Shown: piece after piece, positions 1-8,857 of the stretch
How the letters are laid out: each line of letters opens with the position of its first letter
Numbering within the stretch: the first letter of the stretch is position 1
Notes under the pieces: model-generated
The model's input: the letters and a program-made list of their open reading frames with translations, nothing else
Told to the model about the DNA's origin: nothing
The model's database searches: none
Source of the DNA: Candidatus Pacearchaeota archaeon
GTDB taxonomy: Archaea > Nanobdellota > Nanobdellia > Pacearchaeales > GW2011-AR1
Direction of reading: 5' to 3'
Assembly: GCA_018304025.1 (NCBI GenBank)
Contig: JAGVXA010000007.1
Coordinates: 1 to 48,102, forward strand
DNA: 48,102 nucleotides
Program-made: the position numbers and the translations under genes

Positions 1-18
1 CTTCGGCTTTCAGCCGTA

Positions 19-41
19 GAGTCTCCAAGAGACTCTTTTTT
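19..41 (+). terminator. Hairpin plus T-run, intrinsic-type terminator
   Basis: A perfect 7-bp stem (19-25 with 29-35, loop CAA) is followed by six T residues at 36-41. A second small hairpin (CGGCT/AGCCG, 4-16) lies just before it. It would end a transcript entering from left of the window, before the ribosomal protein operon starts. Function is inferred from shape only. Confidence 0.5.
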
Positions 42-118
42 GTGAATTTCATAGGCTGATATAAATCAGCGTTGAGAACTAATTTTCGGATACCACACAG
101 TTCAATCGCACAACAACA

Positions 119-177
119 TTTAAAAACCTAAATTCTCATCTCATTTTAATTAAACCTATGATGTTTAACACGGAGGT
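119..177 (+). promoter_or_regulatory. Promoter and ribosome site of the L7Ae operon
   Basis: A TATA-like TTTAAAAA at 119-126 lies about 55 bp before the ATG at 181, with a second candidate (TTTTAATTAAA) near 144-154. A strong Shine-Dalgarno GGAGGT at 172-177 sits 3 nt before the ATG and fixes the start. Which TATA element is used cannot be told from sequence. Confidence 0.5.
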
Positions 178-180
178 CAA

Positions 181-489
181 ATGGACTTCTACAACACTGT
201 CGAAAAAGCAAAAAAAACCGGAAAAATAGAGAAAGGGACAAATGAAGTCACCAAGGCGATTGAGTTGGGCACAGCCAAGCTCGTCGTCTACGCAGCAGAC
301 GTTCAGCCAAAAGAAATTGTCCAGCATTTGCCGATAATCTGCAGAGAAAAAAACATTCCCTGCCAGGAAGTTGAATCAAAGCAAAAATTAGGGTTGGCAG
401 CAGGAATTCCTGTCAGCACAGCGTCAGTCGCAATAATCGAAGCAGGCGACGCAGCCGGCGACATCGTTCAATTAAATAAGAAGAAATAA
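181..489 (+). CDS. rpl7ae: Ribosomal protein L7Ae (eL8)
   Basis: This is the archaeal kink-turn binding protein of the 50S subunit. In archaea it is also a core part of box C/D and H/ACA RNPs and of RNase P. The 102-residue product is shorter than the usual ~120 residues and starts almost directly at the fold. The family signature KGTNEVTK is at residues 18-25, and the stretch around [16 protein letters not shown] (70-85) matches the conserved C-terminal part. The start is fixed by GGAGGT three bases upstream. It is the first gene of a tight operon with eS28 and eL24, an arrangement conserved in archaea. The Arg that often follows the KGTNEVTK helix is Leu here (IELG). Identity is secure. Confidence 0.97.
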   Translation: MDFYNTVEKAKKTGKIEKGTNEVTKAIELGTAKLVVYAADVQPKEIVQHLPIICREKNIPCQEVESKQKLGLAAGIPVSTASVAIIEAGDAAGDIVQLNKKK

Positions 490-490
490 A

Positions 491-742
491 ATGAAAGAAG
501 CAATAACAGCAGGCGTCTGTTCAAAATCCGGTATTTTTTCTATAAATGGAAAACTCTGCGATTATTATATCAAACGAACTCATTTTTGCAACGTCGGAGA
601 AGGACTTTGCATGCACGAGGGAATTCCAGACGATTGCGGCATAGTAAAGTCTTACGAACATAAACTTCAAATCGGTCTCGCGCGCCCAAAAACATTTGAA
701 GAAAGATACGGAGAAAATTGGAGAAGAGAGGTAGAAGAATAA
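491..742 (+). CDS. Small Cys-containing protein in r-protein operon
   Basis: I do not recognise a family for this 83-residue protein. It has five cysteines (10, 23, 33, 40, 49) in the first 50 residues and a charged C-terminus ([13 protein letters not shown]), so metal binding is possible but unproven. It starts one base after the L7Ae stop and ends one base before the eS28 start, so it is certainly co-transcribed with both and probably translated by reinitiation. Genes in this slot are not part of the canonical archaeal L7Ae-S28e-L24e order. It could be a lineage-specific ribosome or RNP factor; that is inference from position only. Confidence 0.8.
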   Translation: MKEAITAGVCSKSGIFSINGKLCDYYIKRTHFCNVGEGLCMHEGIPDDCGIVKSYEHKLQIGLARPKTFEERYGENWRREVEE

Positions 743-743
743 A

Positions 744-1019
744 ATGGCAAAAGACCAGAGAACAAAAGACAAATCAGCAGAAGGAAGCGGAATCAGAATG
801 TCTTCGCAGGAATCAGTCAACGCTTTAGTCGAGCAATTCATCGGAAGGACAGGCGCAAGAGGCGAAGTCACGCAGGTAAAAGCAAAAATTCTTTCAGGCA
901 GAAATGAAGGGCGCTCGATGCGAAGAAACGTCAAGGGCCCCGTGAAAGTCGGCGATTTAATTACATTGAGAGAAACAGAAATCGAAGCCCGAAGAATAAA
1001 AGGGCGGGACGGGCATTAA
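744..1019 (+). CDS. rps28e: Ribosomal protein eS28
   Basis: This 30S subunit protein has an OB-like fold. The core from about residue 29 ([20 protein letters not shown]) through [19 protein letters not shown] matches eS28 closely. At 91 residues it is about 20 longer than usual because of a charged N-terminal extension ([16 protein letters not shown]...). An internal ATG at 798 would give a normal-length protein. I kept 744 because it follows the previous stop by one base and has a purine-rich AGAGGTAG about 10 nt upstream. It lies inside the L7Ae operon. Confidence 0.95.
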   Translation: MAKDQRTKDKSAEGSGIRMSSQESVNALVEQFIGRTGARGEVTQVKAKILSGRNEGRSMRRNVKGPVKVGDLITLRETEIEARRIKGRDGH

Positions 1020-1346
1020 ATGGTAAAAATAAAAAAACCCGCACAGCAAAGAGACGAAGTAATAGAATCTGCAAGACAAATCATAGAATATAATCAAATA
1101 GCTAGAAAATATCTTGGAAAGATTATGGAAAATGGACAGCGTTTTTCAACAAACGAACTCGCTCTAGGTTTTATTTCAATTATGTCTGAAGACGGAACGC
1201 GGGGTTATATTATTGTAGACAGTTCAGATGATTATAAAGAAAAAGCAAAAGTAATGTCAATAAGAGTTTTTGAGGATAGAGACATCGTAAGAGAATTCGT
1301 AGATAACGATGCTCATTTAGCAGGATTTTCCTGGAGGAAAATCTAA
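1020..1346 (+). CDS. Unknown 108-residue protein in r-protein operon
   Basis: No family is recognised. It is a soluble alpha/beta-looking protein with a basic N-terminus (MVKIKKPAQQRDEV) and no cysteines. The ATG directly abuts the eS28 stop and its TAA shares one base with the eL24 ATG, so it is translationally coupled on both sides. Its third-position base use is more AT-rich than eS28. Like the gene at 491, it interrupts the conserved eS28-eL24 pair. Confidence 0.8.
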   Translation: MVKIKKPAQQRDEVIESARQIIEYNQIARKYLGKIMENGQRFSTNELALGFISIMSEDGTRGYIIVDSSDDYKEKAKVMSIRVFEDRDIVREFVDNDAHLAGFSWRKI

Positions 1347-1540
1347 TGGTCAAATGCACATTCTGCGGGCACGACGAATCACCGCATACCGGACTTCACC
1401 TCATAACAAATAAAGGCGAAACAAAATATTTCTGCTCAAGAAAATGCAGGGTCAGCGCATTAAAATTAAAAAGAGACAAGCGAAAGTTGAAATGGACAGA
1501 ATCTTTCCGCGAAGCTAGGGAAAAAGCCCGCGCAAAATAA
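1346..1540 (+). CDS. rpl24e: Ribosomal protein eL24
   Basis: This is a zinc-ribbon protein of the large subunit. The 64 residues carry the four-Cys zinc site C4-x2-C7 (CTFCG) and C30-x3-C34 (FCSRKCR), followed by a basic helix, exactly the eL24 pattern and length. The ATG overlaps the previous stop by one base. It is the last gene of the L7Ae operon. The aIF5B gene that often accompanies this cluster in archaea is instead at 40340-42064. Confidence 0.97.
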   Translation: MVKCTFCGHDESPHTGLHLITNKGETKYFCSRKCRVSALKLKRDKRKLKWTESFREAREKARAK

Positions 1541-1563
1541 TTCTTCCAATAAGCCCAGAAAGA

Positions 1564-1571
1564 TTTTTAAA
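1564..1571 (+). promoter_or_regulatory. TATA box, leaderless promoter for 1593 gene
   Basis: TTTTTAAA is centred about 25 bp before the ATG at 1593, the spacing expected for a transcript starting at or next to the start codon. No ribosome site is visible before the ATG. Confidence 0.55.
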
Positions 1572-1592
1572 CGGTTCTTCTATCACAAAAAC

Positions 1593-2345
1593 ATGGGAAA
1601 ATTTGAAAAAATGTTAAGAAAAAATTTAGCAGAAAATCATTGTATAAGAAAAAACGCGCTGGAAATCTTAGCAGGCGGAAAGAAATTAGAATCGATAGAG
1701 GAAAAGATATTTGAAGGATTTGCAGAAATTGGATTCTTTAAGCTATACGCAGACGCTTTTTCAATAGATGAAAAAGGAATTTTAATCTCTGGTCATGGAG
1801 GAGAAGGAAAAACGCAAATCTCAAATTTTTTTCAAAGAGATATACCGGCCAGGTACAAGCGCTTGGGCCAGGACGATGTGTATCTTTTCGCTGACAATGA
1901 GAATGAACCTGCATTGCTTCAGATTCCAGAAGATAAAGGCTCTTCGTTTCAAGATATAATGGAATTAGTTTCAGATGGAGATGAGCAATTCAGCCCATTA
2001 ACTCTTTGGGTTCATTTAACTTCATCATTCAACGAAAACCAAGAGGATGAAAGAGTCGTAATTCCTGAAGCCTCTAAAATAAATGCCCTCCAAGTAATTG
2101 GAAGTGCATATCCTTCTTTAAAGATTGAAAAATTATTAAAAGAAAGGATGACAAATGTTCCTTTTTTTAATATGAGGAAGCCACATGGCTACGAAACAGA
2201 CGAATCCGTCCCAAAAATTACGTTTCCTCGAAGTTATGAAGAATATCAAGAAAATTTAAGAAAACGATATGAAAAAGACGTAACGAGAACTGCAAAAGCT
2301 ATCGAAAGATTGATTGCCGGCAAGACTTCACGATTTTCTTTCTAA
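1593..2345 (+). CDS. P-loop protein resembling HPr kinase/PEPCK fold
   Basis: The 250-residue protein contains SIDEKGILISGHGGEGKTQ at about residues 57-75. GHGGEGKT (67-74) is a GxxGxGKT Walker A loop placed right after a short beta hairpin, as in the HprK/PEPCK-like kinases. A following stretch with LGQDDVYLFAD fits the next strands of that fold loosely. No HPr/PTS gene is visible here, so a regulatory HPr kinase role is unlikely; an unknown small-molecule or protein kinase is more plausible. The family call rests on one motif and its setting. The gene is single, with its own TATA box. Confidence 0.55.
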   Translation: MGKFEKMLRKNLAENHCIRKNALEILAGGKKLESIEEKIFEGFAEIGFFKLYADAFSIDEKGILISGHGGEGKTQISNFFQRDIPARYKRLGQDDVYLFADNENEPALLQIPEDKGSSFQDIMELVSDGDEQFSPLTLWVHLTSSFNENQEDERVVIPEASKINALQVIGSAYPSLKIEKLLKERMTNVPFFNMRKPHGYETDESVPKITFPRSYEEYQENLRKRYEKDVTRTAKAIERLIAGKTSRFSF

Positions 2346-2420
2346 TTTTAAAAAACTTGAAAAATAAATGTCAAAATTCCCTCAAAATTTCATTTTATCG
2401 TCGGTAAAACACCAGAAAGA

Positions 2421-2450
2421 TTTATAAACCAAGATTAATTTTATACCCTA
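2421..2450 (+). promoter_or_regulatory. Promoter region of gyrB
   Basis: TTTATAAAC at 2421-2429 and a second TATA-like TTTTATACC at about 2439-2447 precede the gyrB ATG at 2465. The first would give a short leader of about 15 nt. No clear Shine-Dalgarno is seen. Confidence 0.45.
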
Positions 2451-2464
2451 TACCATCTTCTAAA

Positions 2465-4369
2465 ATGGATAATAAAACACCAAGTAAAGATTCGTACGAC
2501 TCAAAAAGCATCAAAGTTCTTGAAGGACTTGAAGGCGTCAGGCTGAGACCTGCAATGTATATCGGAAGCACAAGCAAGCAGGGGCTCCACCATCTGGTTT
2601 ACGAAGCTGTTGACAATGCAGTTGACGAAGCAATGGCAGGTTTCTGCAAAAATATAGATGTAACGCTAAAAAAAGATGGTTCAGTGGAAGTAAAAGACGA
2701 CGGCCGAGGAATTCCAGTAGATCCACACCCGGTTTACAAAATACCAGCATTAGAAGTAGTCATCACAAAACTTCACGCAGGCGGAAAATTCGACAAGGGC
2801 TCTTACGCAATTTCAGGCGGGCTTCATGGAGTCGGAATTTCAGTAGTCGCAGCCCTTTCAAAAAAATTAAAGGCAGTTGTCAAAAGAGACGGAAAAATTT
2901 ACCAGCAGGAATACACAATCGGAAAAACAGACTACAAATTAAAAGTAACCGGTTCATGCCCGAAGGACGAAACAGGAACCGAAATAACTTTCTATCCAGA
3001 CGAAACAATTTTCTCAACAACTCAGTTTGATTTTTCAATTCTCCAAACTCGATTCAGAGAAATCGCATTTCTGAACAAGGGCGTGAAAATAACATTAAGA
3101 GACGAAGCAACTGAAAAAAAAGAAGTATTCTGCTACGAGGGCGGAGTAATAGAGTTCGTCAAATGGGTAAACAAATCAAAGGAAGTTATCCACACAAAAC
3201 CAATCTACTTCTTAAAAGAAGAATCAGGAATAATCGTGGAATGCGCGATACAATATAACGTCGGTTATCAGGAAAATGTTTTGGGATTTGTAAACACAAT
3301 CAATACAGTTGAGGGCGGAACACACGTCGCAGGATTTCGAACAGCGCTGACAAGAGCTTTAAACGATTACGCAAACAAGAACAAATTAATCAAAGACGAA
3401 AACTTGACAGGCGACGACGTCAGAGAAGGATTGACAGCAGTTATTTCTGTAAAAGTTCCAGAGCCGCAATTCGAGGGGCAGACAAAAACAAAATTAGGAA
3501 ACAGCGAGGTAAAAGGAATCGTTGATTCAGCGTCAATGTCTTCTCTGCAGGAATTTTTGGAAGAAAATCCAGCAATAGCAAGAAAAATAATCACAAAATC
3601 TCTAGAAGCCCAGAGAGCAAGAACAGCAGCAAAGAAAGCAAAAGATTTGATAAGGAGAAAAACAGCTTTCGGCGGAGCAGGACTTCCAGGAAAATTAGCA
3701 GAATGTTCAAAAAGAAAAGCAGAAGACACAGAATTATATATTGTCGAGGGAGATTCTGCCGGAGGTTCAGCAAAACAGGCAAGAAACCGTGACAATCAGG
3801 CAATCCTGCCGCTGCGCGGTAAAATATTAAATGTCGAAAAAGCAAATCCTTCAAAAGCATTATCTTCCGAAGAAATAGCAAATTTAATTACAGCGATAGG
3901 AACAGGAGTCGGAGACCAATACGACCAGGAAAAACTAAGGTATTCAAAAATTATAATCATGACAGATGCAGATGTCGACGGCGCGCACATTTCATGTCTG
4001 ATGATGACTTTCTTTTTCAGGTTCATGCCGGACTTGATTAAAAACGGAAACGTTTATCTCGCAGTCCCGCCGCTGTACAGAATAAGAAAAAGAAAAACAC
4101 ATTACGTCTATTCTGACGACGAATTAAAAAAACTAACCTCCAAACTCGGGGACAAAGTTGATGTTCAAAGATTCAAAGGTTTAGGAGAAATGAACCCTGA
4201 GCAGTTGTGGGAAACTACAATGGATCCAAAAACAAGATTGTTAAAAAGAGTAACAATCGAAGATGCGACAACAGCAGAAGAAACATTTTCTAAATTAATG
4301 GGCGACGACGTCGAGGAAAGAAGGCAGTTCATCGCCGAGCACGCTCACGAAGCGGAGATTGATGTTTAA
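2465..4369 (+). CDS. gyrB: DNA gyrase subunit B
   Basis: This is the ATPase and TOPRIM subunit of the A2B2 enzyme that introduces negative supercoils. The GHKL ATPase motifs are clear: YEAVDNAVDEAMAG near the N-terminus, DDGRGIP, and GGLHGVGISVV. The TOPRIM motifs are EGDSAGG (428-434) and DADVDG (501-506), and the C-terminal GLGEMNPEQLW segment contacts GyrA. The 634 residues match the short GyrB form without the large insertion of E. coli. In archaea gyrase is held to be acquired from bacteria and is common in Euryarchaeota and DPANN. It is followed closely by a small gene and gyrA. Confidence 0.97.
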   Translation: MDNKTPSKDSYDSKSIKVLEGLEGVRLRPAMYIGSTSKQGLHHLVYEAVDNAVDEAMAGFCKNIDVTLKKDGSVEVKDDGRGIPVDPHPVYKIPALEVVITKLHAGGKFDKGSYAISGGLHGVGISVVAALSKKLKAVVKRDGKIYQQEYTIGKTDYKLKVTGSCPKDETGTEITFYPDETIFSTTQFDFSILQTRFREIAFLNKGVKITLRDEATEKKEVFCYEGGVIEFVKWVNKSKEVIHTKPIYFLKEESGIIVECAIQYNVGYQENVLGFVNTINTVEGGTHVAGFRTALTRALNDYANKNKLIKDENLTGDDVREGLTAVISVKVPEPQFEGQTKTKLGNSEVKGIVDSASMSSLQEFLEENPAIARKIITKSLEAQRARTAAKKAKDLIRRKTAFGGAGLPGKLAECSKRKAEDTELYIVEGDSAGGSAKQARNRDNQAILPLRGKILNVEKANPSKALSSEEIANLITAIGTGVGDQYDQEKLRYSKIIIMTDADVDGAHISCLMMTFFFRFMPDLIKNGNVYLAVPPLYRIRKRKTHYVYSDDELKKLTSKLGDKVDVQRFKGLGEMNPEQLWETTMDPKTRLLKRVTIEDATTAEETFSKLMGDDVEERRQFIAEHAHEAEIDV

Positions 4370-4370
4370 A

Positions 4371-4652
4371 ATGGCGCTGAAAGAAGTAACTGACAAAAAA
4401 CTTGAAGAACAACTCGAAGAAGAAGAAGCGATAGCAGAACTCCGAGATAGATTTACAACACTTCAAGTATTTGAAGACGGGGGAGAACGAATACGAGATA
4501 ATGTGAACGGCATGGTGATAGATATTTGCCCATATTGCAAAGTTGGAGATTGTTTTCGTGAGTCAATAGATGCACAAAACTGCCCGTCTGATTACAAAAC
4601 TTGTAGCAAATATTCTTCACTCCAACAAAATAGAACAGGAGAACTAAAATGA
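4371..4652 (+). CDS. Cys-rich small protein between gyrB and gyrA
   Basis: Unknown protein of 93 residues. The N-terminal third is very acidic and helical ([17 protein letters not shown]). The C-terminal half has CPYCKVGDC (Cys 53, 56, 61) plus Cys 71 and 78, a likely zinc or metal site. I chose the ATG at 4371, one base after the gyrB stop; a TTG at 4359 would overlap gyrB. Its last four bases (ATGA) overlap the gyrA start, so translation of gyrA is probably coupled to it. A role tied to gyrase is suggested only by position. Confidence 0.75.
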   Translation: MALKEVTDKKLEEQLEEEEAIAELRDRFTTLQVFEDGGERIRDNVNGMVIDICPYCKVGDCFRESIDAQNCPSDYKTCSKYSSLQQNRTGELK

Positions 4653-7183
4653 CACCAAAACAAATAGACGAGGACATAGTAGACGAAGAAGCAGAAATCG
4701 AAGAAAGAGAAAGAAGAGTAAAATCCCAGATTGGCTCAGAAGAAGGAGTCGAAGGCGCGGAAATCGTCGAGGAAATGGAAAAGAAATTCATCGACTACGC
4801 AATGTCTGTTATAGTAGACAGAGCACTTCCCTCAATTGAAGACGGATTAAAACCAGTCCACAGAAGAATTCTCTATGCAATGCATTCAATTGGACTGGAC
4901 TCTTCAAAGCCGACAAAAAAATCAGCAGCTGTCGTCGGTGAAGTGCTCGGAAAATATCATCCTCACGGAGACCTTTCTGTTTATAACGCGATGGTAAGAA
5001 TGGCGCAGGAATTTTCTTTAAGATATCCTTTAGTTTACGGGCAGGGAAACTTTGGTTCAATGGACGGCGACTCAGCAGCAGCAATGCGTTATACAGAGGC
5101 AAAATTATCCAAGATATCAAAAGAATTATTGGAAGACATTGAAAAAGAAACAGTGAAAATGAATCCTAATTTTGACAACTCCCAGAAAGAGCCCGAGACT
5201 CTTCCGGCAAAACTACCTAATCTTCTATTGAACGGCGCGACAGGTATTGCCGTCGGTATGGCAACAAATATTCCTCCGCACAACTTGACAGAAGTCTGCG
5301 ACGCAATTATCGCGTACATAAAAAAACCAGATATTACAATAAGCGAATTAACAGAAGTGATTACAGGCCCAGACTTCCCGACAGGCGGAACAATTTCAGG
5401 CTCCGGAATCAAGGAAATGTACGAGACAGGCAAAGGCAAGATAATTATGCGCGCAAAATCAAAAATCGAAGAATCAAAAGGAAAAGAAGCGATCATAATC
5501 ACGGAAATTCCTTACATGGTTAACAAGTCAGAGTTAGTAAAAGACATCGCTAAGCTCGCAACTGAAAAAAAACTTCCCGACGTTTCAGATTTAAGAGACG
5601 AATCTTCCAAGAAAGGAGTCAGAATAGTTATAGAGTTAAGAAAAGGGGCGACTTCAAAATATACTCTAAACAAGCTTTACAAGCTGACAAGACTGCAGAC
5701 TAATTTTGACGCGAATATCCTTGCCCTCGTCGGAAAAAAACCAAAAACTCTGAATCTAAAGCAGGTCTTGGAAGAATACGTAAACTACAGAAAAATAATT
5801 GTGACTAAGCGTTCTAAATTCGAGCTGAAAAAAGCCGAGGACAGGTTAGAAATTGTTCTTGGCTTGCTGATGGCCTTAAAGCAAATTGACGAGATAGTCA
5901 ACTTCATCAAGAAATCCGAGACAGCAAAAGAAGCCCACGAAGGTTTGATGAGCAAATTCAAATTCACAGACCGGCAGTCCAAGGCGATTCTTGAAACAAA
6001 ACTCCAGCAATTAACAAGCATGGAGTCGCAGAAATTAAAAGACGAAGAAAAGAAATTGAGAGAAACAATTCTGGAGCTTAAAAAAATTCTAAGCAGCGTC
6101 GAAGAAATATTGAGAGTTATCCGCGAAGAAGTTGCGCAAATCAAAAAAGATTACGGCGACGAGAGAAGAACAAAAGTTATCAAGAAAGTAGAAGAGTTGT
6201 CTGAAACAGACCTGATAGAAAAGAAAGAGGTTGTGGTAATGAGAACCGACGGCGGCTACATAAAAAGGATGGACATTAAGACTTACAAAGAGCAAAAGCG
6301 CGGCGGCTCCGGCGTCACAGGCACAGGGCTTAAAGACGAAGACTTCGTAAGGCAGTTAATAACTTGTTCAACTCACGACTATTTGCTGTTCTTCACCACA
6401 AGAGGAAGAGTTTACTGGCTAAAGGCAAACGACATTCCAGCAGCAGAAAGGCAGAGCAAGGGAAGAGCAATCGCAAATCTTTTGTCGCTAAGAGACGAAT
6501 CAATCGCAAACGTTCTGGCATTAAAAGATTTCGAGCAGGATTATTTTATGTTCGTGACTAAATTAGGAATCGTCAAAAAATTGCCTCTAAAAGATTTGTC
6601 AAAACCGCGGGCAACAGGAGTAAGAACAATCAATCTTCCTCTCGATAACTCCGACAATTTAATCAACGTGAAAAGAGTTTCAGACAAGCAGGAAGTTTTG
6701 TTAATCACAAAGAAAGGGCAGGCAATAAGATTCAACTCAAACGACGTGCGTTCAATGGGCCGCGCATCTTACGGAGTTAAAGGAATAGATTTGGCGAAAG
6801 GAGACGAAGTCGTTTCAATTGAAGCCCTTCCGTTAGATTTGAAAACAACAATCTTGACAGTAACATCAAAAGGATACGGAAAACGTTCTGAGTTAGACGC
6901 TTACAGAAAAACATCAAGAGCAGGAAAGGGAGTCATCAATTTGAAAGTCACAGACAAAACAGGAACAGTCGTGTCTTCCCGCTCAGTCAGCGACGCAGAT
7001 TCTATAATTATAACGACGATAAAAGGAATGGCTTTGCGCACAACAATGAAACAGCTGAGAGTCATGGGCAGGGCAACTCAAGGCGTAAGAATTGTAAAAT
7101 TAAAAGAAGGCGATAAAATCGCGGATATAGTCAAGATACCAACGAGCGAAGTTCAGATGAATCAGACAGAATTAGAAATCTAA
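4649..7183 (+). CDS. gyrA: DNA gyrase subunit A
   Basis: This is the DNA breakage-rejoining subunit. The catalytic Tyr is Tyr148 in [11 protein letters not shown]. The winged-helix part begins with [20 protein letters not shown]. The C-terminal beta-pinwheel carries a GyrA-box variant QKRGGSG (549-555; canonical QRRGGKG), which favours gyrase over topoisomerase IV. The 844 residues include an acidic N-terminal extension of about 30 residues before the conserved start. The ATG overlaps the preceding stop as ATGA. The 3' end overlaps the convergent gene at 7172 by 12 bp. Confidence 0.97.
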   Translation: MTPKQIDEDIVDEEAEIEERERRVKSQIGSEEGVEGAEIVEEMEKKFIDYAMSVIVDRALPSIEDGLKPVHRRILYAMHSIGLDSSKPTKKSAAVVGEVLGKYHPHGDLSVYNAMVRMAQEFSLRYPLVYGQGNFGSMDGDSAAAMRYTEAKLSKISKELLEDIEKETVKMNPNFDNSQKEPETLPAKLPNLLLNGATGIAVGMATNIPPHNLTEVCDAIIAYIKKPDITISELTEVITGPDFPTGGTISGSGIKEMYETGKGKIIMRAKSKIEESKGKEAIIITEIPYMVNKSELVKDIAKLATEKKLPDVSDLRDESSKKGVRIVIELRKGATSKYTLNKLYKLTRLQTNFDANILALVGKKPKTLNLKQVLEEYVNYRKIIVTKRSKFELKKAEDRLEIVLGLLMALKQIDEIVNFIKKSETAKEAHEGLMSKFKFTDRQSKAILETKLQQLTSMESQKLKDEEKKLRETILELKKILSSVEEILRVIREEVAQIKKDYGDERRTKVIKKVEELSETDLIEKKEVVVMRTDGGYIKRMDIKTYKEQKRGGSGVTGTGLKDEDFVRQLITCSTHDYLLFFTTRGRVYWLKANDIPAAERQSKGRAIANLLSLRDESIANVLALKDFEQDYFMFVTKLGIVKKLPLKDLSKPRATGVRTINLPLDNSDNLINVKRVSDKQEVLLITKKGQAIRFNSNDVRSMGRASYGVKGIDLAKGDEVVSIEALPLDLKTTILTVTSKGYGKRSELDAYRKTSRAGKGVINLKVTDKTGTVVSSRSVSDADSIIITTIKGMALRTTMKQLRVMGRATQGVRIVKLKEGDKIADIVKIPTSEVQMNQTELEI

Positions 7184-8032
7184 AATTAAAGTCCCTTCTG
7201 TCCTAACTCTTTCACAGCATAATCTTTCAATTCCTTCCCAGTCTTCAAATTTAATTTTCTTTGCAAAATCTCCATTCACATCGCCGTCTTGTCCAAATAA
7301 AATATGTTCAACACCGTCCGTGTAAATCACAGCAACATCTCTTGGTTTTTTCTCCCACATTCCCGTTCTAACATAACACATTGCATTTTCTTCACCAGTC
7401 AAAACTCCAAAAGAATATTCTTCAGATGGATTATTTCTAAACTCGCTTCTAATTATTCTTCTTGCTTCAGCATCTTTCCAAGTCAAGCCCTTCAATTTTT
7501 CACTTGCCCAAATATATTTATCTTTTGTAGAAGGCCCGTCGTTTTGAGTTCTATTTTTTAAATTTCCTTTCCAGTCAAACAAAGCAGCGCCAGAATCGCA
7601 GATGTAACCCCAAGAAACTATTTGCGGAAAAGGCTTGGCGATGCAAGCAGCAGTACATCCAGGAAAATCATTTACTAAGTAATCTGGTTTAGGAATATAC
7701 TTCTCTTGCCAGCTTTTTATTTCTTTATTTCCAAACCTAATGCTTTCTCTCATTGTTGCGTTATTCATTACATTATTTCTGCACATCTCTTCTACAAAAT
7801 TGACTGCAAAAATATCAGCAGCAATGGCAGCAGGACTTGGTTTTGGATAATACCGAAGAGCATTTAATGCACTCCTTAAATTTTTTTGAAGAGGCTCTCC
7901 ATTCTTGCAGTCTCTTGTAACGCCGTCAGCAACAGCAAAGACAGTTTCTGCAGAATTAACATGAAAAGAATCTTCATGCGGAAGCCTCAGCAAATCCATC
8001 TTCCAGTTTCTCGCTGTTATTACTTTGCTCAT
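7172..8032 (-). CDS. PP2C-like protein phosphatase
   Basis: The 286-residue protein shows the layout of metal-dependent PPM/PP2C Ser/Thr phosphatases: an acidic pair HED near residues 19-21, [11 protein letters not shown] (31-41), a central strand pair reading [12 protein letters not shown], and [12 protein letters not shown] late in the sequence, where the Asp would bind metal. The divergence is substantial, so substrate and even activity are uncertain. It is a single gene convergent with gyrA, overlapping its end by 12 bp, with a TATA-like TTTTAAATA upstream of the ATG at 8032. Confidence 0.65.
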   Translation of the reverse strand: MSKVITARNWKMDLLRLPHEDSFHVNSAETVFAVADGVTRDCKNGEPLQKNLRSALNALRYYPKPSPAAIAADIFAVNFVEEMCRNNVMNNATMRESIRFGNKEIKSWQEKYIPKPDYLVNDFPGCTAACIAKPFPQIVSWGYICDSGAALFDWKGNLKNRTQNDGPSTKDKYIWASEKLKGLTWKDAEARRIIRSEFRNNPSEEYSFGVLTGEENAMCYVRTGMWEKKPRDVAVIYTDGVEHILFGQDGDVNGDFAKKIKFEDWEGIERLCCERVRTEGTLILDF

Positions 8033-8072
8033 AATAACTCTTGTTAAAACGCGCTATTTAAAATTTACTTAA

Positions 8073-8462
8073 TTACCAGTCATAATAATAATTTCTATAC
8101 GAAGAACCATAATATCCTCTGTTTCCATAACCACCATATCTGTAATTATTATAGTCAGGATATTCTCTCACAGTTTTAACATAATTCGTCGTCGTCTCCC
8201 AACCCCCATAGCCAACATATCTCGAACTTGTTAATTTGTCATAGTCAACGATTTTAGCGTAGCCGCTCCCATAACGCCCTCCGGATTCTCGTTCAGAATG
8301 ATAGCTGTATCTGTCGTAATAGTCATTATAACCTCTGTTATAATAATCTCCGTAACCTCTGTCGTAATAATTGTAAAGAGAACCATGCGCAGAAACTAAG
8401 TAAGACAAAAATAAAAGTAAAAAAATTCCAAGTGCTCCAATCGCAATTTGTTTTCGAATCAT
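8073..8462 (-). CDS. Secreted Tyr/Gly-rich protein
   Basis: The 129-residue product has a signal peptide (hydrophobic core GALGIFLLLFLSYLVSA, then AHG). A low-complexity mature part is rich in Tyr, Gly, Asp and Arg, with short units like YYDRGYGDYY, YYNRGYNDYY and YGGYGNRGYYG. No family is recognised. It is third in a same-strand group: one base separates it from the gene at 8464. Tyr/Gly-rich secreted proteins are often structural or adhesive, but nothing here proves that. Confidence 0.8.
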   Translation of the reverse strand: MIRKQIAIGALGIFLLLFLSYLVSAHGSLYNYYDRGYGDYYNRGYNDYYDRYSYHSERESGGRYGSGYAKIVDYDKLTSSRYVGYGGWETTTNYVKTVREYPDYNNYRYGGYGNRGYYGSSYRNYYYDW

Positions 8463-8463
8463 T

Positions 8464-8808
8464 TTACCACCCAGACATCTTCATATAAGAATTTCCTCTG
8501 TACCCATTATAATGGTTCTGCCTCTGATAAGCCATCTGGTTTGGATAAATCAAATAATCTCCGTAATTCATTGAATCATCACTCTTTCCGTAAACATCAG
8601 CGTAAGTTGTCGTTTGATAAAATTGAATTCTCTCCGCAGGCTTTTTGTAAGAAATCTCAATAATTTCAAGCCTCTCGCCGCAAGTGTAAAATTTAACATC
8701 TTCTCTTGAATTATATCTGTCGTAGCTAATCCGCGCAGAAGCAAATCCAGACATAACTAACAAGAAAAGAATTCCAGCCCCAAACAAAAACAATTTTTTA
8801 TCCATCAA
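8464..8808 (-). CDS. Secreted Tyr-rich protein
   Basis: The 114-residue product has an N-terminal signal peptide (MMDKKLFLFGAGILFLLVMS, then GFASA). The mature part begins RISYDRYNSREDVKFYTCGE and includes a single Cys. The C-terminus is Tyr/Gln/Asn-rich (YPNQMAYQRQNHYNGYRGN). It is less repetitive than its neighbours. It is the middle gene of three likely co-transcribed secreted-protein genes. Confidence 0.8.
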   Translation of the reverse strand: MMDKKLFLFGAGILFLLVMSGFASARISYDRYNSREDVKFYTCGERLEIIEISYKKPAERIQFYQTTTYADVYGKSDDSMNYGDYLIYPNQMAYQRQNHYNGYRGNSYMKMSGW

Positions 8809-8857
8809 TCTCTCAGTCTGAAGAATTATATAAAGATTTAGTTAGTCCGATATAATA

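Noticed and set aside
6364-6561. Frames inside gyrB, gyrA, dus and cysS in other registers
   Set aside because: These lie entirely within well-supported genes, with no ribosome site or family pattern.
4649-7183. Topoisomerase IV ParC rather than GyrA
   Set aside because: A GyrA-box variant QKRGGSG in the C-terminal domain favours gyrase.
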